Assembly (NCBI RefSeq): GCF_000429025.1
Contig: NZ_AUBB01000010.1
Span: 124,001-188,000, forward strand
From: Actinospineispora spinosispora DSM 44797
GTDB taxonomy: Bacteria; Actinomycetota; Actinomycetes; Mycobacteriales; Pseudonocardiaceae
Reading direction: 5' to 3'
Length of the DNA: 64,000 bases
The notes under the pieces are model-generated. The model saw only the letters and a program-made list of their open reading frames with translations. It searched no databases and was not told the DNA's origin. Each line of letters begins with the position of its first letter. Positions within the stretch are counted from its first letter, which is position 1. Shown here in pieces: positions 34,283 through 41,939 of this stretch. The translations under genes and the position numbers were made by a program.

Positions 34283-35074
34283 ATGCCGGTCGGAATGGAC
34301 CAGCTCACCACGGACCTGGCGGAGGAGACCGCGGCGCTGCGCGCGGTGCTCGTGGAGCTGGACGCCGACGGCTGGGAGCGCGCGACGCCGGCACAGGGGT
34401 GGGCGGTGCGGGACCAGATCAGCCACCTGGCCTACTTCGATGACACCGCGATCCTGTCTGCCACCGACCCGGATGCGTTCCGGGAGAAGCTCCTGGCGCT
34501 CGTCGCGGAGGGCGGGGTGTCCCCGGACAGCATCGCCGAGCAGTACCGGGGCATGCCGGCGTCCGAGCTGCTCGCGTGGTTCGATCGGTCGCGCGCGCGA
34601 CTGATCGAGGTGTTCGCCGCGCTCGACCCGACGACCCGGGTGCCGTGGTACGGCCCGGAGATGAGCGCGGCCTCGTCGGTGACCGCGCGGCTGATGGAGA
34701 CCTGGGCGCACGGCCAGGACGTCGTCGATGCGGCCGGCGCCGTGCGGGAGCCGACCGACCGGCTGCGCCACGTCGCGCACATCGGCGTCCGTGCGGCCCC
34801 GTTCAGCTACGCGCTGCACGGCCGCACCGCTCCCACTTCGCCGGTGCGGGTGGAGCTCACCTCACCGAGTGGCGACCTGTGGACCTGGGGCCCGTCGGAC
34901 GCCGACGACACGGTAACTGGCTCAGCTCTCGATTTCTGTCTGCTCGTGACCCAGCGCCGGCATCGGGATGATCTGTCGCTGTCCGTGTCGGGGCCGGTGG
35001 CAACCGAGTGGATGTCCATCGCCCAGGCGTTCGCCGGGGAGCCTGGTAAGGGGCGGGATCCGCTGCCTGCCTGA
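34283..35074 (+). CDS. TIGR03084-family DinB-like metal-binding protein
   Basis: 263 aa. The N-terminal four-helix DinB/mycothiol-dependent maleylpyruvate-isomerase-like domain has metal-ligand candidates at QISHLAYFDD (His about 51) and METWAHGQDVVDA (His about 144, Asp about 147). The C-terminal domain carries a late SMSIAQAFAG-like motif (here WMSIAQAFAGEPG). ATG at 34283 follows GGGAGGACGG. Relatives act as thiol-dependent transferases or isomerases with mycothiol, so a mycothiol-linked detoxification role is plausible. Confidence 0.82.
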   Translation: MPVGMDQLTTDLAEETAALRAVLVELDADGWERATPAQGWAVRDQISHLAYFDDTAILSATDPDAFREKLLALVAEGGVSPDSIAEQYRGMPASELLAWFDRSRARLIEVFAALDPTTRVPWYGPEMSAASSVTARLMETWAHGQDVVDAAGAVREPTDRLRHVAHIGVRAAPFSYALHGRTAPTSPVRVELTSPSGDLWTWGPSDADDTVTGSALDFCLLVTQRRHRDDLSLSVSGPVATEWMSIAQAFAGEPGKGRDPLPA

Positions 35075-35090
35075 GGTCTGGGGTTGCGAG

Positions 35091-35256
35091 GCGTTGTCCC
35101 CGCTGGCCGATCAGTGTCTTGGCGTGGTCGGGCGGCGTCAACCCCCGGCTGACGCCGGCCTCGCCCGCCTGCGCGGCTGTCCGATGTTCGGGGGCGAGGT
35201 TTCAGGGTTGACCCCGCCCGACCACGCCAAGTGCGGGCCAGGATCGCGGGGACGGG
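35091..35256 (+). repeat. dispersed palindromic repeat B, copy 2
   Basis: 27-nt arms at 35118-35144 and 35205-35231 pair at 26 of 27 positions. The loop contains ccggc-tgac-gccgg and the shared string tcgggggcgaggtttcaggg. It is inverted relative to copy 1 at 21588-21757. Stem positions 11-19 differ from copy 1 (tcgggcggc against ccgcccgct), yet both copies remain paired. No HNH gene is adjacent here, so this is a solo copy. Confidence 0.85.
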
Positions 35257-35335
35257 GGAAGTCTGCGGCGCCAAGTGCGGTCACGGCTGCGCCGCGCCCC
35301 TCGGGGTGCAGTGCGCCTGTCTGGTGATCAACTGT
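35257..35335. other. spacer between repeats B and A
   Basis: This is 79 bp of GC-rich sequence with no ORF, dyad or motif that I can support. Together with the two repeats it fills the 624 bp gene-free region between 35075 and 35698. Confidence 0.4.
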
Positions 35336-35698
35336 GGTGACACCGCGCACCTCCCGTCCACGCCGCGCCTTGTGCACACCGCGCGGTGTGACCACGCGGT
35401 GCGCGGTGTCGCCCGTTTCCATGATCACCACGGGCTGGTGGCTGATCCCACGCGAAAAACAGCCACCACACCGTGCTGATCATGCAAACCCAGCGGGACC
35501 ACGCCACCCACACAGCTGGCTCCGCAAGTCTCCCCGCAAGGGGGTTCAGTGCGAAGCACTGCAAAAAACGCACCAGGCGAAGCAAAACGCAACCAGACAA
35601 GCGCGCGCTCGGCCGACGAAGTCGGCTTGTTTTTCTGGGAGTACCCCGACGGCGAAGCCGAGGGGGTGGTCACAGAAAAACTCCGCGCGAAACCAGGC
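35336..35698 (+). repeat. dispersed palindromic repeat A, copy 2
   Basis: Same order of parts as copy 1 at 9877-10198. Nested dyad: 15-nt outer arms at 35336-35350 and 35399-35413 (14/15), and inner arms around 35360-35390 with one G-T position. Then the shared middle (gcgggaccacgcc, cccacacag, ggctccgc) and the closing T-rich/A-rich hairpin. It is about 40 bp longer than copy 1 because of an extra AT-richer middle segment (aaaaacgcaccaggcg). Like copy 1, it ends at the stop codon of a minus-strand gene. Confidence 0.85.
35629..35681. terminator. bidirectional terminator-like hairpin in repeat A copy 2
   Basis: The arms gtttttctg (35629-35637) and cagaaaaac (35673-35681) enclose cggc-gaa-gccg and a C-run/G-run stem, as in copy 1; one C of the C-run is missing. 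It is placed to end transcription of the minus-strand Rv1733c-like gene and of anything read from the left. Confidence 0.7.
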
Positions 35699-36292
35699 CT
35701 AAAAGACAGCCCGCCCGCTCCAGCGGGGTTCCACGACCGCCCAGTCGTTCTCCCAGCGGCGTTCGTTGCGGCGCCAGGTCAGGTTGCGGATGCCGAACCA
35801 GAGCGCGATCAGGGTGGCGATGCTGACGAACAGCAGGATGGTTCCGGAGACGTAGCCCGCGGCGACCGCGTCGTAGGGGCTGGTGGGCGGCGGGACCAGG
35901 TGGTTGTCGCGGTCGGTCCAGACGACGATCGTGTCGCCCGCGTGGTCGGTGCTGGGCACGTCGGCCTGGGTGACCTGCAGGTTGCCGCCGCTGTCGTACC
36001 AGCGGACGGGGGCCTTCGCGGTCAGCGGCGCGTCCTGCTCGATGCGGGCCGGCATGCGGGGCGTCGGGTCCTCGGTGAGCTGGGCGTTCACGGAGCTGCG
36101 GGTGTGTGCCTCGTGCTCGGCCCGGTCCATCAGGTCGCCGTGCACCCGCATCCCGATGAACAGCGAGGTCACCGCGGCGATCAGGCCGAGGGACGCGAGC
36201 ACCCACGCGGCGGCGTCCTCGGCCCAGTCGGTTCCACGTTTCGGAAAACGCTCTTGCTGTGACTGACTACGACGCTCGCGGCCGGCGCGCAT
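35699..36292 (-). CDS. Rv1733c-like membrane protein
   Basis: 197 aa. An N-terminal basic segment is followed by a membrane span (about 33-55), an extracytoplasmic domain (about 56-145; RWYDSGGNLQVTQADVPSTDHAGDTIVVWTDRDNHLVPPP) and a second span (about 150-172) with a basic tail. This is the layout of Rv1733c-type proteins, which occur in several copies in actinobacteria. The function is unknown. ATG at 36292 has GGGAGAG upstream. Confidence 0.75.
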   Translation of the reverse strand: MRAGRERRSQSQQERFPKRGTDWAEDAAAWVLASLGLIAAVTSLFIGMRVHGDLMDRAEHEAHTRSSVNAQLTEDPTPRMPARIEQDAPLTAKAPVRWYDSGGNLQVTQADVPSTDHAGDTIVVWTDRDNHLVPPPTSPYDAVAAGYVSGTILLFVSIATLIALWFGIRNLTWRRNERRWENDWAVVEPRWSGRAVF

Positions 36293-36397
36293 GGTTTCAC
36301 TCTCCCTAAATCCAGCTTCCAGCATTCCGGAGCGCCGGGGGACACGTCGACGAAACGTGAGCGAAACATGGGGCGAGATGCGTCACGCCCGCTGGAC

Positions 36398-37300
36398 TCA
36401 GAGTGAGCTCAGCGGTGCGGCTAGTTCGCGCCATTGCTCGTCGGGCAGACCGCGCTTCTCGGCGGGCAGCGCCTGCACCGCGACGTGGTCGGCGCCGGCG
36501 TCGAGGTGGGCGCGCACCCTGGCGACGATCCGGTCGGCGTCGCCCCAGGCCACCAGCGCGTCGACGAAGGCGTCGCTGCCGCCGTCGGCGAGGTCGTCCT
36601 CGGTGAAGCCCAGCTCCAGGATGCTGTTCACGTAGTTGGGCTGGCCGAGGTAGACCTTGGTGTACTCGCGGCCGATGGCGCGGGCCTTCTCCGGGTCGGT
36701 TTCCAGCACGACCGCCTGTTCCGGGCAGAGCAGCGGAGCGGCGCCGAGGGTCTCGCGGGCCTTCGCGGTGTGTTCGGGGGTGACGAAGTAGGGGTGTGCC
36801 CCGTCGGTGCGTTCGGCGGCGAGGCCGAGCATCTTCGGCCGGAGCGCGGCGAGCACCCTGCGGACCGGGGTCGTCGGGCGTTGCGCGAGGTAGGGCGCGT
36901 TGTCCATGCCGTCGAGGTAGGTGCGCATCGCGGTGAGCGGCTTGTTGTAGTTGTGTCCGCGCAGGTCGCTGACCAGGTTCTGGTGGCTGACGCCGAGCCC
37001 GAGCAGCACGCGTTCGGGGAACGCCTCGGTCAGTCCCTTGACGGCGCCGGAGGTGGTGACCGCGTCGCGGGCCCAGATGTTGGCGATGCCGGTGGCGCCG
37101 ATCAGCGTGTCCGTGGCGGACAGGATCAGCGCGAGGTGGACGAAGGGGTCCCGCCCGGCCACCTCGGGCAGCCAGACCGCGCCGTAGCCGAGCTCTTCCA
37201 GCTCGGCGGCCAGCTCCTGTGAACGGCTCGCCGGGACGGTGTCGAGCGCACCGGTCCAGATACCGATCCGGGGGATGTCGAATCGCTCATGATCAGCCAT
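36398..37300 (-). CDS. LLM-class F420-dependent oxidoreductase
   Basis: 300 aa luciferase-like TIM-barrel protein. The pattern RIGIWTGALDTVPASRSQELAAELEELGYGAVWLPEVAGRDPF and TGIANIWARDA, then GLGVSHQNLV, matches the TIGR03620-type F420 subgroup of actinobacteria. It should use reduced F420 to act on an unidentified small molecule. It lies 37 bp downstream of the hexad/Cys repeat gene on the same strand and could be in one operon with it. Confidence 0.85.
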   Translation of the reverse strand: MADHERFDIPRIGIWTGALDTVPASRSQELAAELEELGYGAVWLPEVAGRDPFVHLALILSATDTLIGATGIANIWARDAVTTSGAVKGLTEAFPERVLLGLGVSHQNLVSDLRGHNYNKPLTAMRTYLDGMDNAPYLAQRPTTPVRRVLAALRPKMLGLAAERTDGAHPYFVTPEHTAKARETLGAAPLLCPEQAVVLETDPEKARAIGREYTKVYLGQPNYVNSILELGFTEDDLADGGSDAFVDALVAWGDADRIVARVRAHLDAGADHVAVQALPAEKRGLPDEQWRELAAPLSSL

Positions 37301-37337
37301 GGCCCGAACCTAACCTCGGTGTGCGCGAGGCGCTGGG

Positions 37338-37823
37338 TCAGTCGGCCGGCGTCACATGAACATCACGCGCTCCGACCACGCCGCGCAGGCCGGAGCAGTT
37401 CACACAGCCGACGCACCCGATGCAGTCGGTGCAGTTCACGCAGGCCACGCAGCCGATGCAGGACGTGCAGCGCAGGCAGGCGAGCATGCCGATGCAGGAG
37501 ACGATGGCGATGGACAGCCAGGCCAGGATGCTGCCCGCCACCGCGATGCTGCCCGCGGTGAGCAGGCTCCCGGCGACGGCGATGCTGCCGGCGGTGCCCG
37601 CCGAGCCCGCCACCGCGACGCTGCCCGCCGTGGCGGCGGACCCGGTGACCGCGACGCTGCCCGCTGTGGCGACCGAGCCGCTGACCGCGACGGAGCCGGT
37701 GGTGGCCACCGAGCCGGCGACGGCCACGGAACGAGTCACCGCCACCGAACCCGTGACGGCCGCCGAGTCGCGGCGTGCGATCGGGTTGCGGACTCGCGGC
37801 GTCAGCTGCTCGAGTGTTGCCAT
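37338..37823 (-). CDS. unusual protein: hexapeptide repeats, hydrophobic segment, ten cysteines at period three
   Basis: 161 aa from ATG at 37823. Residues 1-24 are a basic leader. Residues 25-98 are about 12 tandem hexads of the form GS(V/I/A)A(V/T)x. A hydrophobic stretch (97-117) follows, then Cys at 116, 119, 122, 125, 128, 131, 134, 137, 140 and 143, a strict C-x-x array with hydrophobic/Gly/Asn spacers. Residues 144-161 have no clear feature. I do not recognise a family. The hexads suit a beta-solenoid or silk-like fibre; the Cys array could bind metal or a cluster, or be disulphide-linked along a solenoid face. It is divergent from alkB across 56 bp and upstream of an F420 enzyme gene. 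Confidence 0.7.
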   Translation of the reverse strand: MATLEQLTPRVRNPIARRDSAAVTGSVAVTRSVAVAGSVATTGSVAVSGSVATAGSVAVTGSAATAGSVAVAGSAGTAGSIAVAGSLLTAGSIAVAGSILAWLSIAIVSCIGMLACLRCTSCIGCVACVNCTDCIGCVGCVNCSGLRGVVGARDVHVTPAD

Positions 37824-37879
37824 GGGCCAAGCATCCCACCGGTATGCGAGTGACGGGAGGCGCCACACTGGAGCGCGAG

Positions 37880-38548
37880 ATGACTGACGCGTTGATACCG
37901 AGGGACAGGACGACGGTGGCCGAGGGCGCCGTGCACGTCCCGGACTGGCTCGATGTCGCCGGCCGACGGCGGCTGGTCGACGCCTGCCGGGAATGGGCCC
38001 GGCCGCCCGGCCGGCTGCGGGCGACCCGGCTGCCGGGTGGTGGCGTGATGTCCGTGCGCACCCTGTGTCTCGGCTGGCACTGGGTGCCGTACCGCTACTC
38101 CCGCACGATCGACGACGGCGACGGCTCGCCGGTCACGCCGTTCCCGGAGTGGCTGGCCGAGCTGGGACGCCGAGCGGTCGCCGACGCCTACCAGGACGAG
38201 GCGGTGGGAGAGGCGTATCGGCCGGACGTGGCACTGGTCAACTACTACGACGACACCGCCAGGATGGGCCTGCACCAGGACCGGGACGAACGCAGCCGGG
38301 AGCCGGTGGTGTCGCTGAGCCTCGGGGACAGCTGCGTGTTCCGGTTCGGCAACACGGAGAACCGCAACCGTCCGTGGACCGACGTGCCGCTTGTCTCCGG
38401 CGACCTGTTCGTGTTCGGTGGACCGTCCCGACTGGCCTATCACGGCGTGCCCAAGACGTTGCCGGGAACGGGTGATCCGGACATCGGTCTGCCCCGTGGC
38501 CGGTTGAACATCACCCTGCGGGTGTCCGGGCTGGCGGACACTCCGTAG
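37880..38548 (+). CDS. alkB: AlkB-family 2-oxoglutarate/Fe(II) DNA repair dioxygenase
   Basis: 222 aa. Iron ligands are His132 and Asp134 (HQDRDE) and His188 (AYHGV); Arg208 and Arg214 (RLNITLR) bind 2-oxoglutarate. LGWHWVPYRYS and the NYYDDTARMGLHQD region are typical. It removes alkyl lesions such as 1-methyladenine by oxidative demethylation. The start at 37880 gives the family N-terminus; GGAGCGCGAG precedes it. Length is normal. Confidence 0.93.
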   Translation: MTDALIPRDRTTVAEGAVHVPDWLDVAGRRRLVDACREWARPPGRLRATRLPGGGVMSVRTLCLGWHWVPYRYSRTIDDGDGSPVTPFPEWLAELGRRAVADAYQDEAVGEAYRPDVALVNYYDDTARMGLHQDRDERSREPVVSLSLGDSCVFRFGNTENRNRPWTDVPLVSGDLFVFGGPSRLAYHGVPKTLPGTGDPDIGLPRGRLNITLRVSGLADTP

Positions 38549-38587
38549 CGGTGCAACCGGCCGGCGCGCGCTGGTGTTCTCGACATT

Positions 38588-39331
38588 GTGCAGACACACT
38601 TCGAGGACGCGTGGACATCCGACCACCTGGTGACCGAGCCGCCGATCCTGTACTTCGGCACACCGGTCGTGCTGATCAGCACGCGCAACGAGGACGGGTC
38701 GGTGAACCTCGCCCCGATGTCGTCGGCGTGGTGGCTCGGCTGGCGTTGTGTGCTGGGGCTGGCGTCGGGCTCGAAGACGACGGAGAACCTGCTGCGCACC
38801 GGGGAGTGCGTGCTGAACCTGCCGTCCGACCGGCAGACGGCGATGGTCGACGGACTTGCGTTGACCACCGGCTCGGACCCGGTCCCGGAGGGCAAGGGCC
38901 GGCGCGGCTACCGGCACGAGCGCGACAAGTTCGGGGTGGCCGGTGCGACCGCCCAGGCCTCGGACCTCGTCGACGTTCCCCGGGTCCGTGAGTGCCCGGT
39001 CCAGCTGGAGGCGGTCCTCGCCGCCGACCACGCGATGGCGGAGGACAACCCGGAGTGGCGTGGCCGGTCGCTGATCCTGGAAACCCGGATCCTGCGGGTG
39101 CATGCCGATCCGTCGGTGCTGTGTTCCGGTGAGCCCGACCGGATCGACCCGGACCGCTGGCGCCCGCTGATCATGAGCTTCCAGCGGTTCTACGGTCTGG
39201 CCCCGAACGAGCTGGCCCCGTCACGTCTGGCGACGGTGCCCGAGTCCCTCTACCGAACCCCCGACCTCGGTTCTACGGGCGGGTTCGGCTCAGAGCGACG
39301 TCGAGGAGGGCGTCCAGGTCGCACATCTTGA
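38588..39331 (+). CDS. flavin reductase-like domain protein
   Basis: 247 aa split-barrel flavin-binding protein (YFGTPVVLISTRNEDGSVNLAPMSSAWWLGWRCVLGLA at about 22-60; LRTGECVLNLPSD). It probably binds FMN and reduces it or a substrate; the partner is unknown. The GTG at 38588 is used. The last 59 bp overlap the convergent fprA gene, so the two C-termini are encoded on opposite strands of the same DNA. Confidence 0.8.
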   Translation: MQTHFEDAWTSDHLVTEPPILYFGTPVVLISTRNEDGSVNLAPMSSAWWLGWRCVLGLASGSKTTENLLRTGECVLNLPSDRQTAMVDGLALTTGSDPVPEGKGRRGYRHERDKFGVAGATAQASDLVDVPRVRECPVQLEAVLAADHAMAEDNPEWRGRSLILETRILRVHADPSVLCSGEPDRIDPDRWRPLIMSFQRFYGLAPNELAPSRLATVPESLYRTPDLGSTGGFGSERRRGGRPGRTS

Positions 39332-40634
39332 CCCGGGGGCGGCCGTGCGGTTCGCCGGCGGCGCGCTCGGCGGCGTCGATGAGCTGCCAGCCCTGTTCGG
39401 TGACCAGGTCGGGCTGGCGCTGCGCCAGCCAGGACTCGATGTCGACGGTGCCGTCGCGCTCGTGGCGACGGAGCGTGCCGGCCGCCAGGTCCTCCAGGAG
39501 CTGGTTGACGGTCTCTACCGAGTCCTTCTTGTTCGTGCCGATGATCCCTGTGGGACCACGTTTGATCCAGCCGACCACGTACTCGCGCTCGGTGCCGACC
39601 ACCCGGCCCTTGTCGTTCGGGATGATGCCCCGTCGCTCGTCGAACGGAAGGCCGTCGATCGGCACCCCCCGGTAGCCGACCGCACGCAGCACCAGCCCGG
39701 TCTCGACGGTCTCCCGCTCGCCCGTGTCGTGCGCACTGACCCAGCCGTCCTCGGCGGTGCGCAGCTCGTTGTGACCGAGCACGATCTCCTCGACCCGGCC
39801 GTCGCCGCGCAGCTCGATCGGCGAGCGCTGGAACCGCAGCGTGATGTGACGCTTGCCGAGCTCGGTGTCGCCGGCCGCGTAGTCCCGCATCACCCCGACG
39901 TTGCGCTTCGCCACCCGGGACAGGGCATCCTCGTCGACCTCGGCGAGCTGCTCGGGGTCGACGTCGACCCCGGACTCGGTGAACTCGGGCAGCTCCTTGA
40001 GCTCGGGCGTGGTGAACGCGGCCTGCGCCGCGCCCCGGCGCCCGACCACGAGCACCTCGGTGATGTTGCTGTCGCGCAGTGCTTCCAGTGCGTGGTCGGC
40101 GATGTCGGTCTTCGCCAGGCGCTCGTACGGTGAGCAGAGGATGCGGGCCACGTCCAGCGCGACGTTGCCGTTGCCGACGACGACGGCGCGCTCGCTGCTC
40201 AGGTCGAAACTGAGGTCGGCGTAGTCGGGATGGCCGTTGTACCAGCCGACGAAGTCGACCGCCGCGACGCTGCCCGGCAGGTCCTCACCGGGGATGCCGA
40301 GCGTGCGATCGCCCTGTGTGCCTACGGCGTAGATCACCGCGTCGTAGCGTTCGGTCAGCTCGTCGTGGCTGATGTGGGTGCCGATCTCGACGTTGCCGAA
40401 GAACCGGAACGACTCCAGTGCCGCGATCTTCGCGTACACCGACGACACCGACTTGATCTTCGGGTGGTCGGGTGCCACCCCGAACCGCACCAGACCCCAG
40501 GGCGTCGCGAGCCGTTCGAACATGTCCACCCGGGCGTCGAGCTCATCGTGCTCGAGCAGTGTGCCGGCCGCGTAGAAGCCGGACGGCCCCGAGCCGATCA
40601 CCGCGACGGTCAACGGATTCCCTGGTGCATCCAT
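39273..40634 (-). CDS. fprA: ferredoxin/flavodoxin-NADP+ reductase, FprA type
   Basis: 453 aa, adrenodoxin-reductase family. The FAD motif VIGSGPSGFYAAGTL is at about 12-26, then PWGLVRFGVAPDHPKIK, the NADP motif VVGNGNVALDVARIL and VVGRRG, and the C-terminal VGWIKRGPTGIIGTNKKDS that closes on FAD. It transfers electrons between NADPH and ferredoxins. It is close to M. tuberculosis FprA in length and motifs. A second family member is encoded 2.2 kb away on the other strand (42835-44181). Confidence 0.93.
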   Translation of the reverse strand: MDAPGNPLTVAVIGSGPSGFYAAGTLLEHDELDARVDMFERLATPWGLVRFGVAPDHPKIKSVSSVYAKIAALESFRFFGNVEIGTHISHDELTERYDAVIYAVGTQGDRTLGIPGEDLPGSVAAVDFVGWYNGHPDYADLSFDLSSERAVVVGNGNVALDVARILCSPYERLAKTDIADHALEALRDSNITEVLVVGRRGAAQAAFTTPELKELPEFTESGVDVDPEQLAEVDEDALSRVAKRNVGVMRDYAAGDTELGKRHITLRFQRSPIELRGDGRVEEIVLGHNELRTAEDGWVSAHDTGERETVETGLVLRAVGYRGVPIDGLPFDERRGIIPNDKGRVVGTEREYVVGWIKRGPTGIIGTNKKDSVETVNQLLEDLAAGTLRRHERDGTVDIESWLAQRQPDLVTEQGWQLIDAAERAAGEPHGRPRVKMCDLDALLDVALSRTRP

Positions 40635-40761
40635 TCAGGTCACTTCCCGGTCACTGCAGGCGTTCGGTCGTGTGGTGGTCCGACCGATGTGGTGGCGCGC
40701 ACACTCCACCTTGCCAGGTCAGCGCGCCACCGGCGCGCCGACCCGCTGCTGACGACGTGGT

Positions 40762-41736
40762 TCAGAACGCTTCGCTGAGCAGAGACGCGGTGAGCTCGCC
40801 GGGGTCGGCGAGGTCCGGTGGGATGCCCCGGCCGAGGAACCAGGACGCGATGTTGCGTACATCACGCTCCAGGAACTCCGGGCCGTTCGGGTTGGCGACC
40901 ACGTCGACCACCTGCGGCAGGTCGATCATGATCAGCCGGTCCCGGTGCACCAGCAGGTTGTAGGCCGAGAGGTCGCCGTGCGCCAACCCCTGCCGAGCGA
41001 GCTGGTGGAGCACCCCGACGAGCTGTGACCACAGGTCGGTGAGCTGGTCGGGTTCCGGGCGCAGCTGCGCCAGCCGAGGTGCCGCCGTGCCGTCGGGTTC
41101 GCCGAGGAACTCCAGCATCACCTCGGTACCGGCCCGCTGTACCGGGTAGGGCACCGGTGCACCGTGGGACCACAGCGTGCCCAGCGCGCTGAACTCGGCG
41201 ACCGCCCACTGTTCGGCGAGCAGGTTGCGGCCGAACGCGGTCCGGCCGTTCATCGCCCGCATCTCCCGGGAGCGCCGGACCCGCCGGCCCTCCAGGTAGC
41301 CGGCGTCCCGGTGGAACAGCCGATGGTCGGGCGCGCGGTACCGCTTCGCGGCGAGCAGGCAGCGGCGGCCGGTGCCGGGTAGCAGACGCTCCACGAGGTG
41401 GACGTCGGCCTCCTTGCCGGTCTTGAGCACGCCGAGTTCGGTGTCCACCGCGCTCAGCTCGGTGACCAGCCAGCTCGGGTGGGGCAGCGGCCCGTGCTCG
41501 GCTCCGTCCCAGCTCGACCAGCGGTCGCCGGACGGTGGAGCGCCGGCCTGGTCGAGCTGGTCCTCGCGCTGCTCGGTCAGCCGGGCCCGTTCGGACTCGG
41601 TCAGCCTGCCCCTACGGGTCGGCTCCGGCGTGTCCTCGGCGCGACGACGGCCCTTCCGGGCGGCGGAACGCATCGGACGCTCGTCGGCGTCGTCGGAGAA
41701 GTCATCGAGATAGTCGTCGAAGTTGTGCGGATGCAC
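40762..41736 (-). CDS. RIO-type serine protein kinase
   Basis: 324 aa. The N-terminal 75 residues are charged and disordered. The kinase core has VLKTGKEADVHLVE (nucleotide loop), LLAAKRY (Lys), the catalytic loop AHGDLSAYNLLVH and metal-binding MIDLPQVVD. RIO kinases are atypical kinases best known from ribosome maturation in archaea and eukaryotes; bacterial copies are little studied. The start is GTG at 41736 with GGAGA upstream. A 19-codon ORF with a strong ribosome site precedes it. Confidence 0.9.
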   Translation of the reverse strand: MHPHNFDDYLDDFSDDADERPMRSAARKGRRRAEDTPEPTRRGRLTESERARLTEQREDQLDQAGAPPSGDRWSSWDGAEHGPLPHPSWLVTELSAVDTELGVLKTGKEADVHLVERLLPGTGRRCLLAAKRYRAPDHRLFHRDAGYLEGRRVRRSREMRAMNGRTAFGRNLLAEQWAVAEFSALGTLWSHGAPVPYPVQRAGTEVMLEFLGEPDGTAAPRLAQLRPEPDQLTDLWSQLVGVLHQLARQGLAHGDLSAYNLLVHRDRLIMIDLPQVVDVVANPNGPEFLERDVRNIASWFLGRGIPPDLADPGELTASLLSEAF

Positions 41737-41786
41737 TGGTGGGGTTCTCCAAGATCAGAAAGGGGCGCCCCACCGGCGCGTGTCGA

Positions 41787-41846
41787 CTAGCCGAGCGGGG
41801 CGATCGGACGGGAACGGGGCACGTCCTGGACGGCAATGGTCAACAT
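41787..41846 (-). CDS. 19-codon upstream ORF before the RIO kinase
   Basis: ATG at 41846 follows GGGAGG with ideal spacing and opens a 19-aa reading frame (MLTIAVQDVPRSRPIAPLG) ending in TAG. Between it and the kinase GTG lie gcgcc-ggtgg-ggcgc and a larger dyad, ggtgggg / ccccacc, whose second arm abuts the kinase ribosome site. This is the layout of a leader peptide with alternative RNA structures. It could also be a stand-alone microprotein or chance. Confidence 0.45.
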   Translation of the reverse strand: MLTIAVQDVPRSRPIAPLG

Positions 41847-41939
41847 CGGCCACCTCCCTTGTCCGCCGGTCGAGCCGGTCGCTGATCTGGTCGTCGGTCA
41901 CTGTGCCGGACCGCTGTCCGGCCGGCAACCGAGTTTTCG

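Noticed and set aside
37560..37760. CRISPR-like periodic DNA in the hexad gene
   Set aside because: The period (18 nt, one hexapeptide) follows codons of one ORF; there are no spacer-repeat units.
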